Source: CAZAPG01 sp964486935 (lineage in GTDB: Bacteria > Chloroflexota > Anaerolineae > 4572-78 > J111). Taken from it: DNA of 64,000 nt. A model generated the notes under the pieces. The model ran no database searches and was not told the origin of the DNA. It saw only the letters and a program-made list of their open reading frames with translations. The stretch is from assembly GCA_964486935.1 (NCBI GenBank), contig CAZAPG010000031.1, forward strand, positions 16,842-80,841. The letters are read 5' to 3'. Shown piece by piece: positions 1-8,207 of the stretch (position 1 is the first letter of the stretch; every line of letters begins with the position of its first letter). The position numbers and the translations under genes are program-made.

Positions 1-26
1 TAACCCAGGTAAAAAACAAAGCTCAG

Positions 27-199
27 GTGACTACTCAGCCGGTGTCACCTGGGATTCAAATCCCAGGCTAAGACAGGTGAAAGTCGGTTAAAACCGACTC
101 AAAAACTCAATTTTAAGCGAATTCAGGGCGCTTGAGCGCCCTTTCATCTGTTTCAGCCCGGCGTTTTAACGCTGGGCGAACCGGCGGCTGAGTAGTTAC
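27..199 (+). mobile_element. MITE family 1, copy A (173 bp)
   Basis: A 173-bp non-coding element with terminal inverted repeats of the type GTRACTACTCAGCCG. It contains a series of short palindromes (centred near 58, 93, 134 and 165). The left palindrome and the right palindrome are joined by oppositely oriented copies of an ACAGGTGAAAG-type linker, so the whole element is roughly self-complementary. The 8-bp direct repeat AAGCTCAG lies immediately outside both ends (19-26 and 200-207). A second copy of identical length lies inverted at 39985-40157. No ORF: it must be moved in trans by a transposase not in this window. Confidence 0.85.
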
Positions 200-219
200 A
201 AGCTCAGGCAACTGCGCAA

Positions 220-1026
220 TCAAACGCCGGTTGACTCAATCTCCACCCGGCTGACCTCCATCCACTGCCGCCCTGGTTTATCCAGAAGGCCGTAGCCAAA
301 GCGTCCCCACGGCGTAACCGCCATATATTGATTATCCAGCCACATGACAAACCCCAGCGGCCCGCCCGGCGAAGTGTCGCACTCTAAAAAACTGTTTCCA
401 TCCACGCTAAAGCAAACCCGCTTTTTCTCCCAGTGGATTTTGTAAACGTGCCAATCGGTCATGTTGACCGGCGCCAGCGCCTCGCTCACGTTGATGGCCC
501 GCTGCCCGATGGGCCAAAACGCGCGGTACAGCCAGCCAATGTTCATGAGCGGAACGGCCAGCGGCGCGGTGGGCAGCAGGGCAAAAAAGGGCCAGCGAGC
601 AGCATCCAGCGTGCCGGCCTTCCAGCCGTGGCCGGGCGCGCGCAGCTCCAGCTTCATGTTAGAAGGGGGCGAACTGTAGAAAAACCAGACCACGCGGGGC
701 AGGGCAGGTTTACGCAGGCCGGTCATTAAAAAGGGATCGTTCCAAAAGCCAAAGCCGGCGGTGCCGCCCAACTCGCCGGCCGGGTGCGAGAAGCGGGCGC
801 GGACGGTCATTTGCAAGGGCGGCTGCCACAAAAAATTGCGACGAGCCAGCCCCTGGTAATCGTCAATTTGGGCATTGCTATAGCGAGCGGCCACCGTATC
901 GGTGTTGGCAAACCGCAGCGTGTCGCCGGTAGCTTGCAGCGCGCCGTTGCCCTTAACAAAGGTTTGCCAGGGCGCAGGCAGCGACCCGTTTGGCGGAAAA
1001 TGCTCAAGCGTAACGCGCCGCGCCAT
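220..1026 (-). CDS. Concanavalin A-like/GH16-like lectin-fold protein
   Basis: A 268-residue soluble protein without signal peptide or membrane segment. The sequence reads as a beta-rich jelly-roll of the LamG/GH16-like type: alternating hydrophobic strands, a TDWHVYKIHWEKKRVCFSVDG stretch near residues 190-210 that is typical of concanavalin-fold proteins, and many Trp/Phe/Tyr. The acidic catalytic motif of GH16 (ExDxxE) is not visible, so binding rather than hydrolysis is more likely. Its start overlaps the end of the upstream oxidoreductase gene by 23 bp, which suggests the two are co-expressed. The function is inferred from fold only. Confidence 0.6.
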   Translation of the reverse strand: MARRVTLEHFPPNGSLPAPWQTFVKGNGALQATGDTLRFANTDTVAARYSNAQIDDYQGLARRNFLWQPPLQMTVRARFSHPAGELGGTAGFGFWNDPFLMTGLRKPALPRVVWFFYSSPPSNMKLELRAPGHGWKAGTLDAARWPFFALLPTAPLAVPLMNIGWLYRAFWPIGQRAINVSEALAPVNMTDWHVYKIHWEKKRVCFSVDGNSFLECDTSPGGPLGFVMWLDNQYMAVTPWGRFGYGLLDKPGRQWMEVSRVEIESTGV

Positions 1027-2059
1027 TGGCCTGTTGCGTTAGCGTTGTTTGGCACATCACCGGGCGGCCTTGCTGTTGGGCCGATTCTTGCAGCGCGTCC
1101 CACAGTTGAACCATGCGCAGGCCCACCTCCGGCGGGCAGGGGTTCTCCATTTCTCCGGCGCGGACGGCCAAAAATTGCTGCCACACGCCCAGCGACGGCG
1201 GAAATTTAACCAGGCGCAACGTTTTGCGACCGTTGCGCTGAACGCGCAGAAAATCGCCCCACATGGTGGTTTGCAAAATGCCGTCGCTGCAAAATACGCG
1301 AATATCCGAGGCGCAGGTGTTAATCGTATCGCCGCAAGCGTTTAGCGAAACCAGCGCCCCGGATTTTAAGCGACCCACCGCCGCCGCCAGAATATCTACC
1401 GGCGTGTCGCGCCGGTCAAACCAGGCGGCCACCTCTGCAAATTCCTCGCCGGCCAAATCGGCCACGGTGTTGAGCACGTGCGCGCCCGTATCAAACATAA
1501 AACCGCCGCCCGCAAGCGCCGGGTTTTGCCGCCAGGTGCCAAGAGTAAAGTTTTTCCAGCCCTGCCAAACAGTGCCGCTAATGTTGAGAATAGGGCCAAA
1601 CTCGCCGTTTCGCAGCAACTTTACGGCCGTCCGCACCGCCGGCGATAAACTGCCCTGAAAAGCCACCACCAGCAAGCGGCCGGTGCGGTTGCGGGCCTCA
1701 ATCAGGCTCAGGGCTTCGTTGGTGTTAAGGACCATCGGTTTTTCCAGCAGTACGTCAAGGCCGGCTTCCAGACAGGCCGCGGTGTGGTCGTGATGAAAGG
1801 CGTGCGGGGTAATAATAAACGCCGCGTCAAGCTGGTCGCCCATATCGGCCAGCATTCGCTCCAGCGAGGTCCAGGTTGGCGGGGGGTCTGCGCCGGCCTC
1901 TGCCAGCCGCCGCCCGGTTTGCTCCAGGGCCGCCGGGTTGGGGTCGCACAAAGCGACAAATTGGGTGGTATCTAGCTGAAGCAGCAGCCGGTTGAGATGG
2001 TACTGGGCCATGCCGCCGCAGCCAATCAGGGCCGTTTTTACTTTGTTGTTAATTTTCAA
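1004..2059 (-). CDS. Gfo/Idh/MocA family NAD(P)-dependent oxidoreductase
   Basis: A 351-residue dehydrogenase of the glucose-fructose oxidoreductase/inositol dehydrogenase family. The N-terminal Rossmann fold has GCGGMAQYH (residues 13-21), the family EKP motif is at 106-108 (LLEKPMV), and the C-terminal half is the usual alpha/beta substrate domain with GGGFMFDTGAHVLNT near 184-198. Such enzymes oxidise or reduce sugars and cyclitols with NAD(P). It lies 12 bp downstream of the metal ATPase gene on the same strand and overlaps the following lectin-like gene. The context does not reveal its substrate. Confidence 0.85.
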   Translation of the reverse strand: MKINNKVKTALIGCGGMAQYHLNRLLLQLDTTQFVALCDPNPAALEQTGRRLAEAGADPPPTWTSLERMLADMGDQLDAAFIITPHAFHHDHTAACLEAGLDVLLEKPMVLNTNEALSLIEARNRTGRLLVVAFQGSLSPAVRTAVKLLRNGEFGPILNISGTVWQGWKNFTLGTWRQNPALAGGGFMFDTGAHVLNTVADLAGEEFAEVAAWFDRRDTPVDILAAAVGRLKSGALVSLNACGDTINTCASDIRVFCSDGILQTTMWGDFLRVQRNGRKTLRLVKFPPSLGVWQQFLAVRAGEMENPCPPEVGLRMVQLWDALQESAQQQGRPVMCQTTLTQQANGAARYA

Positions 2060-2071
2060 GCTCCCAATCTC

Positions 2072-4330
2072 CTATTTTTGTTTGAGCAGCCGCATGCCGT
2101 TGAGCGTCACCAGCAGCGAGGCGCCCATATCGGCAAACACGGCCATCCACAGGGTGGCGACGCCCGCCAGCGCAGCCAGCAGAAAAATAGCCTTGATGAT
2201 GATGGCAAACCAGATGTTAAAGCGAATGGTGTTGATAGCCCGCCGGCCTAGCTGAATAACGCCCGGCAGTTGGGTCAGGTCGTCGGCCATCAGGGCCACA
2301 TCGGCGGTTTCCAGGGCCTGGGCCGTGCCGCCCGCGCCAATGGCAATGCCAACGCTGGAGAGTGCCAGCGCCGGCGCATCGTTGACCCCATCGCCAACCA
2401 TAGCTACGGTGTTGCCGTGCCGGTCAACCAGTTGCCGAATGGCCGTTACCTTGTCGGCGGGCAGCAGGTTGGCGTTGACTTCATCCACCCCTAACTGGCC
2501 GGCGATGGTGGCGGCCACGGCGCGGTTGTCGCCGGTTAGCATGACGATTTTGGCGATGCCTATTTTTTTGAGTTCCGCTACGGCGGCCCGGCTGCTGGGG
2601 CGAGGCGGGTCGCTTACGGCCAAAAAGCCTTGCAGCCGGTTGTTTTCCTGCACCAGCATGGTGGTGTGGCCGCTGGCTTCGGCGGCGGCAACGCGCCGGC
2701 AAAAGTCGGCCAGGTCGGGGCTGTCGCTGCGCAGCAGGGCGTGGCTGCCCACCGTAATTTGCCGCGCTCCAACTTGCCCCTGAATACCCTGCCCCGGCAA
2801 GTTAGCCACAGCGCGGGCGGTCAACCTGGGCACGGCCCTGTTTTCGGCGGCGGCAACAATGGTGTGGGCCAGCGGGTGAGGGCTGTACCGTTCCAGGGCG
2901 GCGGCGGCGGCCAGCATGTCGTCGCAATGCTGGCACGCGGCCAGCAGGTCGTATTGGCGAGCCTCGGCGCAGCAGTCATCGGCGCAGGCAATGCCTACCA
3001 GGGTTGGCCGGCCCTGGGTGAGCGTGCCGGTTTTATCAAAGGCGACTACCTGAACCCGGCCCAGCATTTCCAAATAGGCTCCGCCTTTAATTAACACGCC
3101 GCGCCGGGCCGCGGCCGCAATGGCGCTCACCACCGAAACCGGCGTGGCAATAACCAGCGCGCACGGGCAGGCAATCACCAGCAGGGTGAGGGCGCGGTAT
3201 AGCCAGCCGTGGCCGGCGGGCGTGTCGAAAAAGGGCTGGCCAAAAAATAGCGGTGGAATTGCAGCTACCAGCGCCGCGCCGGCCACTACCGCCGGCGTAT
3301 AAACGCGGGCAAATTTATCGACAAAACGCTGGGCCGGCGTTTTTTGGCCCTGGGCCTCTTCAACCAGGTAGATAAGGCGGGCCAGGGTGTTGTCTTCGGC
3401 CAGGTGAGTCACTTTAATTTCCAGCAGGCCGTCGCCGTTGATGGTTCCGGCAAATACCTCGCTGCCGGGGGTTTTGGCTACGGGCACGCTTTCGCCGGTA
3501 ATGGGGGCCTGGTTCACGGCAGATTGTCCGCTAATCACCTGCCCATCCATCGGGATGCGCTCGCCCGGCTTGACGATAATCTGGTCGCCAACAACCAGCG
3601 ACTCTACCGGCACGCGCTGCTCGTGGCTGCCGCACCAGGGGCAAGGGCCGCTCCGGTAAACGCCGGAGCCGTCGGGCAATTCGCGGCCCTGGCAGCCCTG
3701 GCAGTCGATACAGGGGCGCAGCACGGTTGCTTCCGAGGGGGCCAGTTGGGTCAGGCTGCGGATGCTGTCGCGGGCGCGCTCCATCGTGTAGCCTTCCAGC
3801 GCCTCGCCCAGGCTGAACAGCACAATTACGGTGGCGGCTTCGGCATACTCGCCAATAAAAAAAGCGCCCACGGCGGCCAGAGTCATCAGCACGTTCATAT
3901 CCAGCCCCTGCCCGCTGCGGATGGCGGCCCAGCCCGCTCTGGCCGGAAAGTATAGCCCAAAGAGTCCGCCCAGCACAAAGAGCAGCGGTTGCGGCCGGCC
4001 GCCGAGCCATTGCAGGGCAAAGGCCAGGGCAATGAGCAGCGCCCCAATCAGGGTAAAGGTGTTGCGTGGCCGGCGGGCCAGCTCGACCAGTTGCTGCCAC
4101 CGGGTTTTGGGCCGGTACGGTTCATTTAATTCTGACACGCCGTAGCCCAGCGATTGAATGCGCTCGACCACGGCGGCCCGGTCAACCTGGCCGTTGACCT
4201 CCATTTTGGCGGCGGCAAAATTTACCTGACAGGCGGTAACGCCCTCTAATTTGGCCACGCCTTTTTCTAATTTTAGCGCGCAGTCGGCGCAATCCATGCC
4301 GGTAATGCGAAGTTGTAAATTATTGGTCAT
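2072..4330 (-). CDS. Zn/Cd/Pb-type P1B-ATPase exporter with Cys-rich actuator insert
   Basis: A 752-residue heavy-metal efflux pump of the inner membrane. An N-terminal HMA domain has GMDCADC (Cys14, Cys17). Transmembrane pairs are followed by the actuator domain (TGES), CPC in the ion channel (388-390), the phosphorylated Asp432 in DKTGTLT, SPHP (483-486) and GDGVNDAPA. The C-terminal helices carry N-x7-K and DMG, the signature of the Zn/Cd/Pb subgroup. Two oddities: an insertion of about 40 residues before the actuator core with Cys at 207, 210, 213, 230 and 233, and a CADDCC/CQHCDD-rich insertion in the N-domain. The chosen ATG follows the arsR stop codon by 1 bp; an upstream in-frame ATG at 4387 would lie inside arsR. 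Probably expressed from the arsR promoter. Confidence 0.93.
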   Translation of the reverse strand: MTNNLQLRITGMDCADCALKLEKGVAKLEGVTACQVNFAAAKMEVNGQVDRAAVVERIQSLGYGVSELNEPYRPKTRWQQLVELARRPRNTFTLIGALLIALAFALQWLGGRPQPLLFVLGGLFGLYFPARAGWAAIRSGQGLDMNVLMTLAAVGAFFIGEYAEAATVIVLFSLGEALEGYTMERARDSIRSLTQLAPSEATVLRPCIDCQGCQGRELPDGSGVYRSGPCPWCGSHEQRVPVESLVVGDQIIVKPGERIPMDGQVISGQSAVNQAPITGESVPVAKTPGSEVFAGTINGDGLLEIKVTHLAEDNTLARLIYLVEEAQGQKTPAQRFVDKFARVYTPAVVAGAALVAAIPPLFFGQPFFDTPAGHGWLYRALTLLVIACPCALVIATPVSVVSAIAAAARRGVLIKGGAYLEMLGRVQVVAFDKTGTLTQGRPTLVGIACADDCCAEARQYDLLAACQHCDDMLAAAAALERYSPHPLAHTIVAAAENRAVPRLTARAVANLPGQGIQGQVGARQITVGSHALLRSDSPDLADFCRRVAAAEASGHTTMLVQENNRLQGFLAVSDPPRPSSRAAVAELKKIGIAKIVMLTGDNRAVAATIAGQLGVDEVNANLLPADKVTAIRQLVDRHGNTVAMVGDGVNDAPALALSSVGIAIGAGGTAQALETADVALMADDLTQLPGVIQLGRRAINTIRFNIWFAIIIKAIFLLAALAGVATLWMAVFADMGASLLVTLNGMRLLKQK

Positions 4331-4331
4331 A

Positions 4332-4715
4332 TCAGTTATGCTCAATGTGTTCCAGCCCCCGCTGAAAGAGGTCGCGAATGTGGTCATCGTCGAGGCTGTA
4401 GTAGACCATGCGGCCCTGCTTGCGATTTTTGACCAGCCGTATCTGGCGCATCAGCCGCAGTTGGTGCGACACGGCGCTTTGCGACATGCCCAGCGTGGCG
4501 GCCAGGTCGCACACGCATAATTCGGTTTGAGCCAGCACGGAAATAATGCGGACACGGGTGGGGTCGGCCAAAGCCTTAAAGGTGTCGGCCAGATGAGTGG
4601 CGGTCAGGCCATCGAGCAGCGTTTGTTGCGCCCGAAGCACCTTATCGGCATCGATGATGGTTTCTTCGCAGCGGTCGGCTGATTGGGTTTGGATGATTTG
4701 TTCTTTGGGTAACAT
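4332..4715 (-). CDS. ArsR/SmtB-family metal sensor repressor, CzrA-like
   Basis: A 127-residue winged-helix repressor. ELCVCDLAATLGMSQSAVSHQ (65-85) is the recognition region with an ELCVCDL box. The C-terminal helix carries Asp110, His112, His123 and His126, spaced as the alpha5 ligands of CzrA/SmtB (D-x-H-x10-H-x2-H/E), which bind Zn(II) or Co(II). This matches the Zn/Cd-type pump encoded directly downstream, which it presumably represses. The start codon lies inside the palindromic operator and no Shine-Dalgarno sequence precedes it, so the message is probably leaderless or has a very short leader. Confidence 0.9.
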   Translation of the reverse strand: MLPKEQIIQTQSADRCEETIIDADKVLRAQQTLLDGLTATHLADTFKALADPTRVRIISVLAQTELCVCDLAATLGMSQSAVSHQLRLMRQIRLVKNRKQGRMVYYSLDDDHIRDLFQRGLEHIEHN

Positions 4716-4737
4716 ATGAGTAATTACTCATATGTTA
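4710..4737. promoter_or_regulatory. 28-bp perfect palindrome: CzrA/ArsR operator
   Basis: A perfect inverted repeat with half-site TAACATATGAGTAA. It contains the ATATGA-N8-TCATAT layout typical of SmtB/CzrA operators. It covers the arsR ATG (4713-4715) and the promoter -10 region, so a bound repressor would block both the arsR and the ATPase transcription. Confidence 0.85.
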
Positions 4738-4760
4738 TACCCAAAAATTTAACCTGTCAA
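4732..4760 (-). promoter_or_regulatory. Promoter of arsR-ATPase operon
   Basis: On the minus strand a consensus -35 TTGACA (4755-4760) is followed after 17 bp by TAACAT (4732-4737), or after 15 bp by TATAAC (4734-4739). The -10 overlaps the outer arm of the operator. Transcription would begin about 10 nt before the arsR ATG. Confidence 0.65.
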
Positions 4761-4773
4761 GGGGCCGGGTTGG

Positions 4774-5070
4774 TTAGTGAACAATGCGAAAGTGCTGAAA
4801 TTCGCCGCCGGCATCCTTGTAATTTACTTTGACATTTTCTACCCGGGCCGGGCGCTCGCCGTGGTGGCACCAGGCAACAGCCTGTCGAACCTTTTCTGCT
4901 GGCCCTTCAAAAACGGCTTCAACCCGGCCATCCCAGGTGTTGCGCACCCAGCCGGTCAGCCCCAGTTGTTGCGCCCTATTGCGCGTATGCCAGCGAAAGC
5001 TGACTCCCTGCACCCGGCCCGAAATGTACACGTGCGCCTGAATCTGTTTTTCTCCGTCGTGAGTTTCCAT
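4774..5070 (-). CDS. acyP: Acylphosphatase
   Basis: A 98-residue cytosolic enzyme that hydrolyses the carboxyl-phosphate bond of acyl phosphates. The active-site loop GRVQGVSFR (18-26, with the catalytic Arg) and the later GWVRNTWDGRVEAVFEG segment with the catalytic Asn are both present, and the length is normal for the family. AGGGA precedes the ATG. It is a stand-alone gene between the metal-resistance operon and a lipoprotein hydrolase. Confidence 0.93.
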   Translation of the reverse strand: METHDGEKQIQAHVYISGRVQGVSFRWHTRNRAQQLGLTGWVRNTWDGRVEAVFEGPAEKVRQAVAWCHHGERPARVENVKVNYKDAGGEFQHFRIVH

Positions 5071-5169
5071 CTGTTTTTCCCTGAATATTTTACAGTTACG
5101 CCTAACGCGGACAAGCCACTTTCGGCCAAACAGGAACGCAGAGATGCGCCGAGATACGCAGAGATTTTA

Positions 5170-6291
5170 TTATTTGCCGCTGTGCCGGTCAAAAAATTCA
5201 ATCATCCGTTGGATGAATAGCTGGTCGCCCTCGCCCTGAAAGGTGTGGGGCTGGCCGGGGTAGGTGAAACATTCTGCCGATTTGCCCAGATTTTGCAGCC
5301 GGTCGCACAGGTCAACAGACCAGGCCGGCGGAACCGTGCCGTCGAAATTGCCATGGTGAATGCTGACCGGCGCGCCGACGCGCTCCAGGTGATAAATGGG
5401 CGAGATGCGTTGTAATTCTTCGTCGGGGGCGCTCAACTCCTCCTGGCCGCGCTCGCCGCCGGACCATTCTAAAATGGCTTCAAAATTTTGGCGCTCATCG
5501 CCGCTCATGGCGCCATACAGCACCGCTGCGTCTACTGCCTTGCTTACGGTGATGGCGCGCAGGGTAATGCCGCCGCCCATGCTGTGGCCCATCATCCCGA
5601 TAAAACCGGCGTCGGCCAGCTCCAGGGGGCCGGGTTGGCCGGCCTGCGCCCTGATGATGGCTATCAGGTTGAGCGCGTCAACCGCGTGCGAGACGCGAAA
5701 CAGCTCCGGCCCCTCATCCGACGGGGGCCAGTTGCGGTAGTTGGGGTGGATAACCAGATAGCCGGCCCGGGCCAGCGCGTCGGCGTAGCGGGTGGTGTAG
5801 GCGATGGTGTTGTATTGCGGCGGCGGAATGTAGCCGTGCATGACCAGAGCCACCGGGAAGGGTCCCTGGCCCTGGGGCGTGTTCATAAAGCCGTATAGGG
5901 TCAAGCCCTCGCTGGGGTAGGAGATGAGCGAGCGGGTGAAGGCTTGCGTTGCCGACAGGGTTTCCTCGATTTGCAACTGGCCGCCGCCGTATGTTCGGCC
6001 GGCTAAATGAGCGATGGTAAATTGGGCGTAGGGGTCGGGGGTGGGGGTAAAAGTCGGCGTGGCGCTGGGCGTGGCTGTGGGTAACGGCGTGCGGGTGGGG
6101 GTAGGTGTTGCCGTGCCGGTTGGGGTATCGGTGGGGGCGAGGGTGGCGGTATCGGCTGGAGTTGGGGTCGGCGAAGTTATCGGAGATGTTGCGGGGGGCG
6201 AAGTGCCGGTTTGGGCGACAACAGAAGAATCATCGCAGGCAGTCAGAAAAATGGCCAGCATGAGTGTAGTGACGTAAAAAAATTTGGGCAT
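5170..6291 (-). CDS. Lipoprotein alpha/beta hydrolase with Thr/Pro linker
   Basis: A 373-residue secreted lipoprotein. The signal peptide ends in a lipobox (LTAC, Cys19). A Thr/Pro-rich linker (about residues 30-85) then tethers an alpha/beta hydrolase domain to the membrane. The domain has the nucleophile elbow GHSMGGG, a HHGNFDGTVPP segment with the likely catalytic Asp, and GQPHTF with the likely His near the end, as in dienelactone hydrolase/S9-like esterases and peptidases. Linkers of this PTPTP type are frequent in Anaerolineae surface proteins. The natural substrate (ester or peptide) cannot be told. Confidence 0.85.
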   Translation of the reverse strand: MPKFFYVTTLMLAIFLTACDDSSVVAQTGTSPPATSPITSPTPTPADTATLAPTDTPTGTATPTPTRTPLPTATPSATPTFTPTPDPYAQFTIAHLAGRTYGGGQLQIEETLSATQAFTRSLISYPSEGLTLYGFMNTPQGQGPFPVALVMHGYIPPPQYNTIAYTTRYADALARAGYLVIHPNYRNWPPSDEGPELFRVSHAVDALNLIAIIRAQAGQPGPLELADAGFIGMMGHSMGGGITLRAITVSKAVDAAVLYGAMSGDERQNFEAILEWSGGERGQEELSAPDEELQRISPIYHLERVGAPVSIHHGNFDGTVPPAWSVDLCDRLQNLGKSAECFTYPGQPHTFQGEGDQLFIQRMIEFFDRHSGK

Positions 6292-6368
6292 TGGGAAACC
6301 TCAAAAGTTAGTATCAGGTATCATGCATCACCTCTTATCCTATTGAAACTTGCTTAAATTTTGGTGAA

Positions 6369-6390
6369 ACTTGGGCTGAATTGCCCAAGT
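6369..6390. promoter_or_regulatory. 8-bp-stem inverted repeat in divergent intergenic region
   Basis: The 300-bp divergent gap between the hydrolase and enolase holds a perfect ACTTGGGC/GCCCAAGT inverted repeat with a 6-nt loop and no T-run, so an operator is more likely than a terminator. A second nested inverted repeat (GTGAAAAGT...ACTTTTCAC enclosing GATGAG...CTCATC) lies at about 6486-6533. I see no convincing sigma-70 hexamers in this gap. Confidence 0.4.
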
Positions 6391-6591
6391 GGGATAGTCC
6401 GTGTAAGATAGGTGGCAACATCAATTTTGACTCAAAGGGTTTACTAAATCAAGAAAAGCGTGTGCTTCTTTTCAATTGGAGAAAGTGAAAAGTAACGAGC
6501 GATGAGCGAGGAAAAACTACTCATCACTTTTCACGCATCACTCCTCCGCAGTGCAACATAACCAAATAATGTCAATGAAGGAGAATAACCA

Positions 6592-7881
6592 ATGAGTATT
6601 ATTTTAGATATCATTGCCAGGGAAATTCTCGACTCGCGGGGCAACCCCACGGTTGAAGCCGAAGTTTATCTGGAAGACGGCTCGGTAGGGCGGGCGGCGG
6701 TGCCTTCGGGCGCGTCAACCGGGGTACACGAGGCGCTGGAATTGCGCGATGGCGACTCATCCCGTTACCTGGGAAAGGGGGTCGAACAGGCCGCGCAAAA
6801 CGTTAACGAACTGATTGCGCCCGAATTGGCCGGTGAAGACGCGCTGGACCAGGAAGGGTTGGATGCCTACATGCTTGAGCTTGACGGCACGGCCAACAAA
6901 AGCAAATTGGGGGCCAACGCCATTTTGGCGGTAAGCCTGGCTCTGGCCAAAGCCGCCGCCGAAAGCACCGGCCAGCCGCTTTATCGCTACCTGGGCGGGG
7001 TGAGCGCCCGCACGCTGCCCGTACCGATGATGAATATTCTCAACGGCGGGGCGCATACCGGCTGGCAAACCACCGATTTTCAGGAATTTATGGTAATGCC
7101 CGTGGGCGCAGAAAGTTTCCGCGAGGGATTGCGCTGGGGCGCGGAAATTTACCACAGCCTTAAAAAGGTGCTCAAAGAGAAAGGTTACAACACCAACACC
7201 GGCGACGAGGGCGGCTTTGCTCCGGCGCTGAAGGGCGGCAACAACGAGGCCCTGGATGTTATTATGGCCGCCATCGACAAGGCCGGCTACAAAGCCGGCG
7301 ACCAGATTTTGATTGCGCTGGACCCGGCCACTTCGGAATTGTATGAGGATGGCAAGTACCGGCTGCGCATCGAGAATAAAACCCTCTCCAGCGATGATAT
7401 GGTCAAGCTGTGGGAGGGCTGGGTGAATCAATACCCCATTATTTCCATTGAAGATGGACTGGCCGAGGACGACTGGGATGGCTGGATGGCCCTGACCCAG
7501 GCCATTGGCGACCGGGTGCAGTTGGTAGGCGATGACCTGCTGGTGACTAACGTGGAGCGGCTACAAAAAGCCATCGAGATGAAAGCGGCCAACAGTATTT
7601 TAATCAAGCTCAACCAGATTGGCTCGTTGAGCGAAACCATTGCCGCCATCGAAATGGCCAAACGGGCCGGCTGGACTGCCGTGGTTTCGCACCGCTCCGG
7701 CGAGACCGAAGACACCACCATTGCCGATTTGGCGGTGGCGCTCAACGCCGGCCAAATCAAAACCGGCGCGCCCGCCCGCTCCGACCGGGTGGCTAAATAC
7801 AACCAGTTGCTGCGCATTGAAGAGGAACTTGACCTCTCTGCCGTATACCCCGGCATGCGGGCGTTTTACAACGTAAGATAA
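6592..7881 (+). CDS. eno: Enolase (phosphopyruvate hydratase)
   Basis: A 429-residue glycolytic enzyme that interconverts 2-phosphoglycerate and phosphoenolpyruvate. Hallmarks are the N-terminal AREILDSRGNPTVE block, the GASTG loop, the metal ligands in SIEDGLAEDD and VGDDLLVTN, the catalytic Lys in ILIKLNQIGS, and the SHRSGETED signature near the C-terminus. The length is normal. AAGGAG precedes the ATG. It is followed by a strong terminator, so it is monocistronic. Confidence 0.98.
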   Translation: MSIILDIIAREILDSRGNPTVEAEVYLEDGSVGRAAVPSGASTGVHEALELRDGDSSRYLGKGVEQAAQNVNELIAPELAGEDALDQEGLDAYMLELDGTANKSKLGANAILAVSLALAKAAAESTGQPLYRYLGGVSARTLPVPMMNILNGGAHTGWQTTDFQEFMVMPVGAESFREGLRWGAEIYHSLKKVLKEKGYNTNTGDEGGFAPALKGGNNEALDVIMAAIDKAGYKAGDQILIALDPATSELYEDGKYRLRIENKTLSSDDMVKLWEGWVNQYPIISIEDGLAEDDWDGWMALTQAIGDRVQLVGDDLLVTNVERLQKAIEMKAANSILIKLNQIGSLSETIAAIEMAKRAGWTAVVSHRSGETEDTTIADLAVALNAGQIKTGAPARSDRVAKYNQLLRIEEELDLSAVYPGMRAFYNVR

Positions 7882-7909
7882 TTTCTTGAAATCGAGATAA
7901 AGTATTTTG

Positions 7910-7951
7910 GGGCTTTGAGAATGGTTATATCACCCTCAAAGCCCTCTTTTT
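7910..7951 (+). terminator. Rho-independent terminator of eno
   Basis: A perfect 10-bp stem (GGGCTTTGAG / CTCAAAGCCC) with a 15-nt loop, followed by TCTTTTTG, 29 bp after the eno stop codon. Confidence 0.92.
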
Positions 7952-7968
7952 GTTAACCCATCTTTGCG

Positions 7969-7998
7969 TTGACGCACCCTGCCTTAATAAGGTATACT
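7969..7998 (+). promoter_or_regulatory. Sigma-70-type promoter of kinase-malQ unit
   Basis: TTGACG (7969-7974) and TATACT (7993-7998) are separated by 18 bp. Transcription from here would place the inverted-repeat element at 8052-8157 inside a 5' leader of about 200 nt. Confidence 0.6.
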
Positions 7999-8051
7999 TG
8001 GCAACAGTAATACCTCTTTTTTCGCATCGCAAGCAACTCCATCTACAAAGC

Positions 8052-8157
8052 GGGTGCGTCCCAAATTTTAGGAAATTGGGGACACCTTCGGCAGGGGGGA
8101 TTCGGGGGGATACCCCCCGCGCCCCCCCGATCTGTTCCCAAAATTTGGGACAGACCC
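8052..8157 (+). mobile_element. MITE family 2, copy 1
   Basis: A 106-bp inverted-repeat element: GGGTGCGTCC at the left, GGACAGACCC at the right, an internal ATTTTAGG / CCAAAAT pair and a central G-run/C-run palindrome around GGGGGGATACCCCCC. TACAAAGC (9 bp, CTACAAAGC, if the right boundary is moved by one base) is directly repeated at 8044-8051 and 8158-8165. Related copies lie at 14372 and 24735. Confidence 0.8.
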
Positions 8158-8207
8158 TACAAAGCTATTGCGGTTCAAAGCGAATTAACGATAAGGCTTA
8201 AAAACAT

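Noticed and set aside
43..70. GGATTCAAATCC resembles a tRNA T-arm
   Set aside because: It is one of several palindromes of the MITE, no acceptor stem or anticodon arm fits around it, and it recurs in copy B.
6040..6200. Tandem-repeat-like DNA in the lipoprotein gene
   Set aside because: It simply encodes the Thr/Pro linker; no repeat-spacer structure, so neither a CRISPR nor a satellite.
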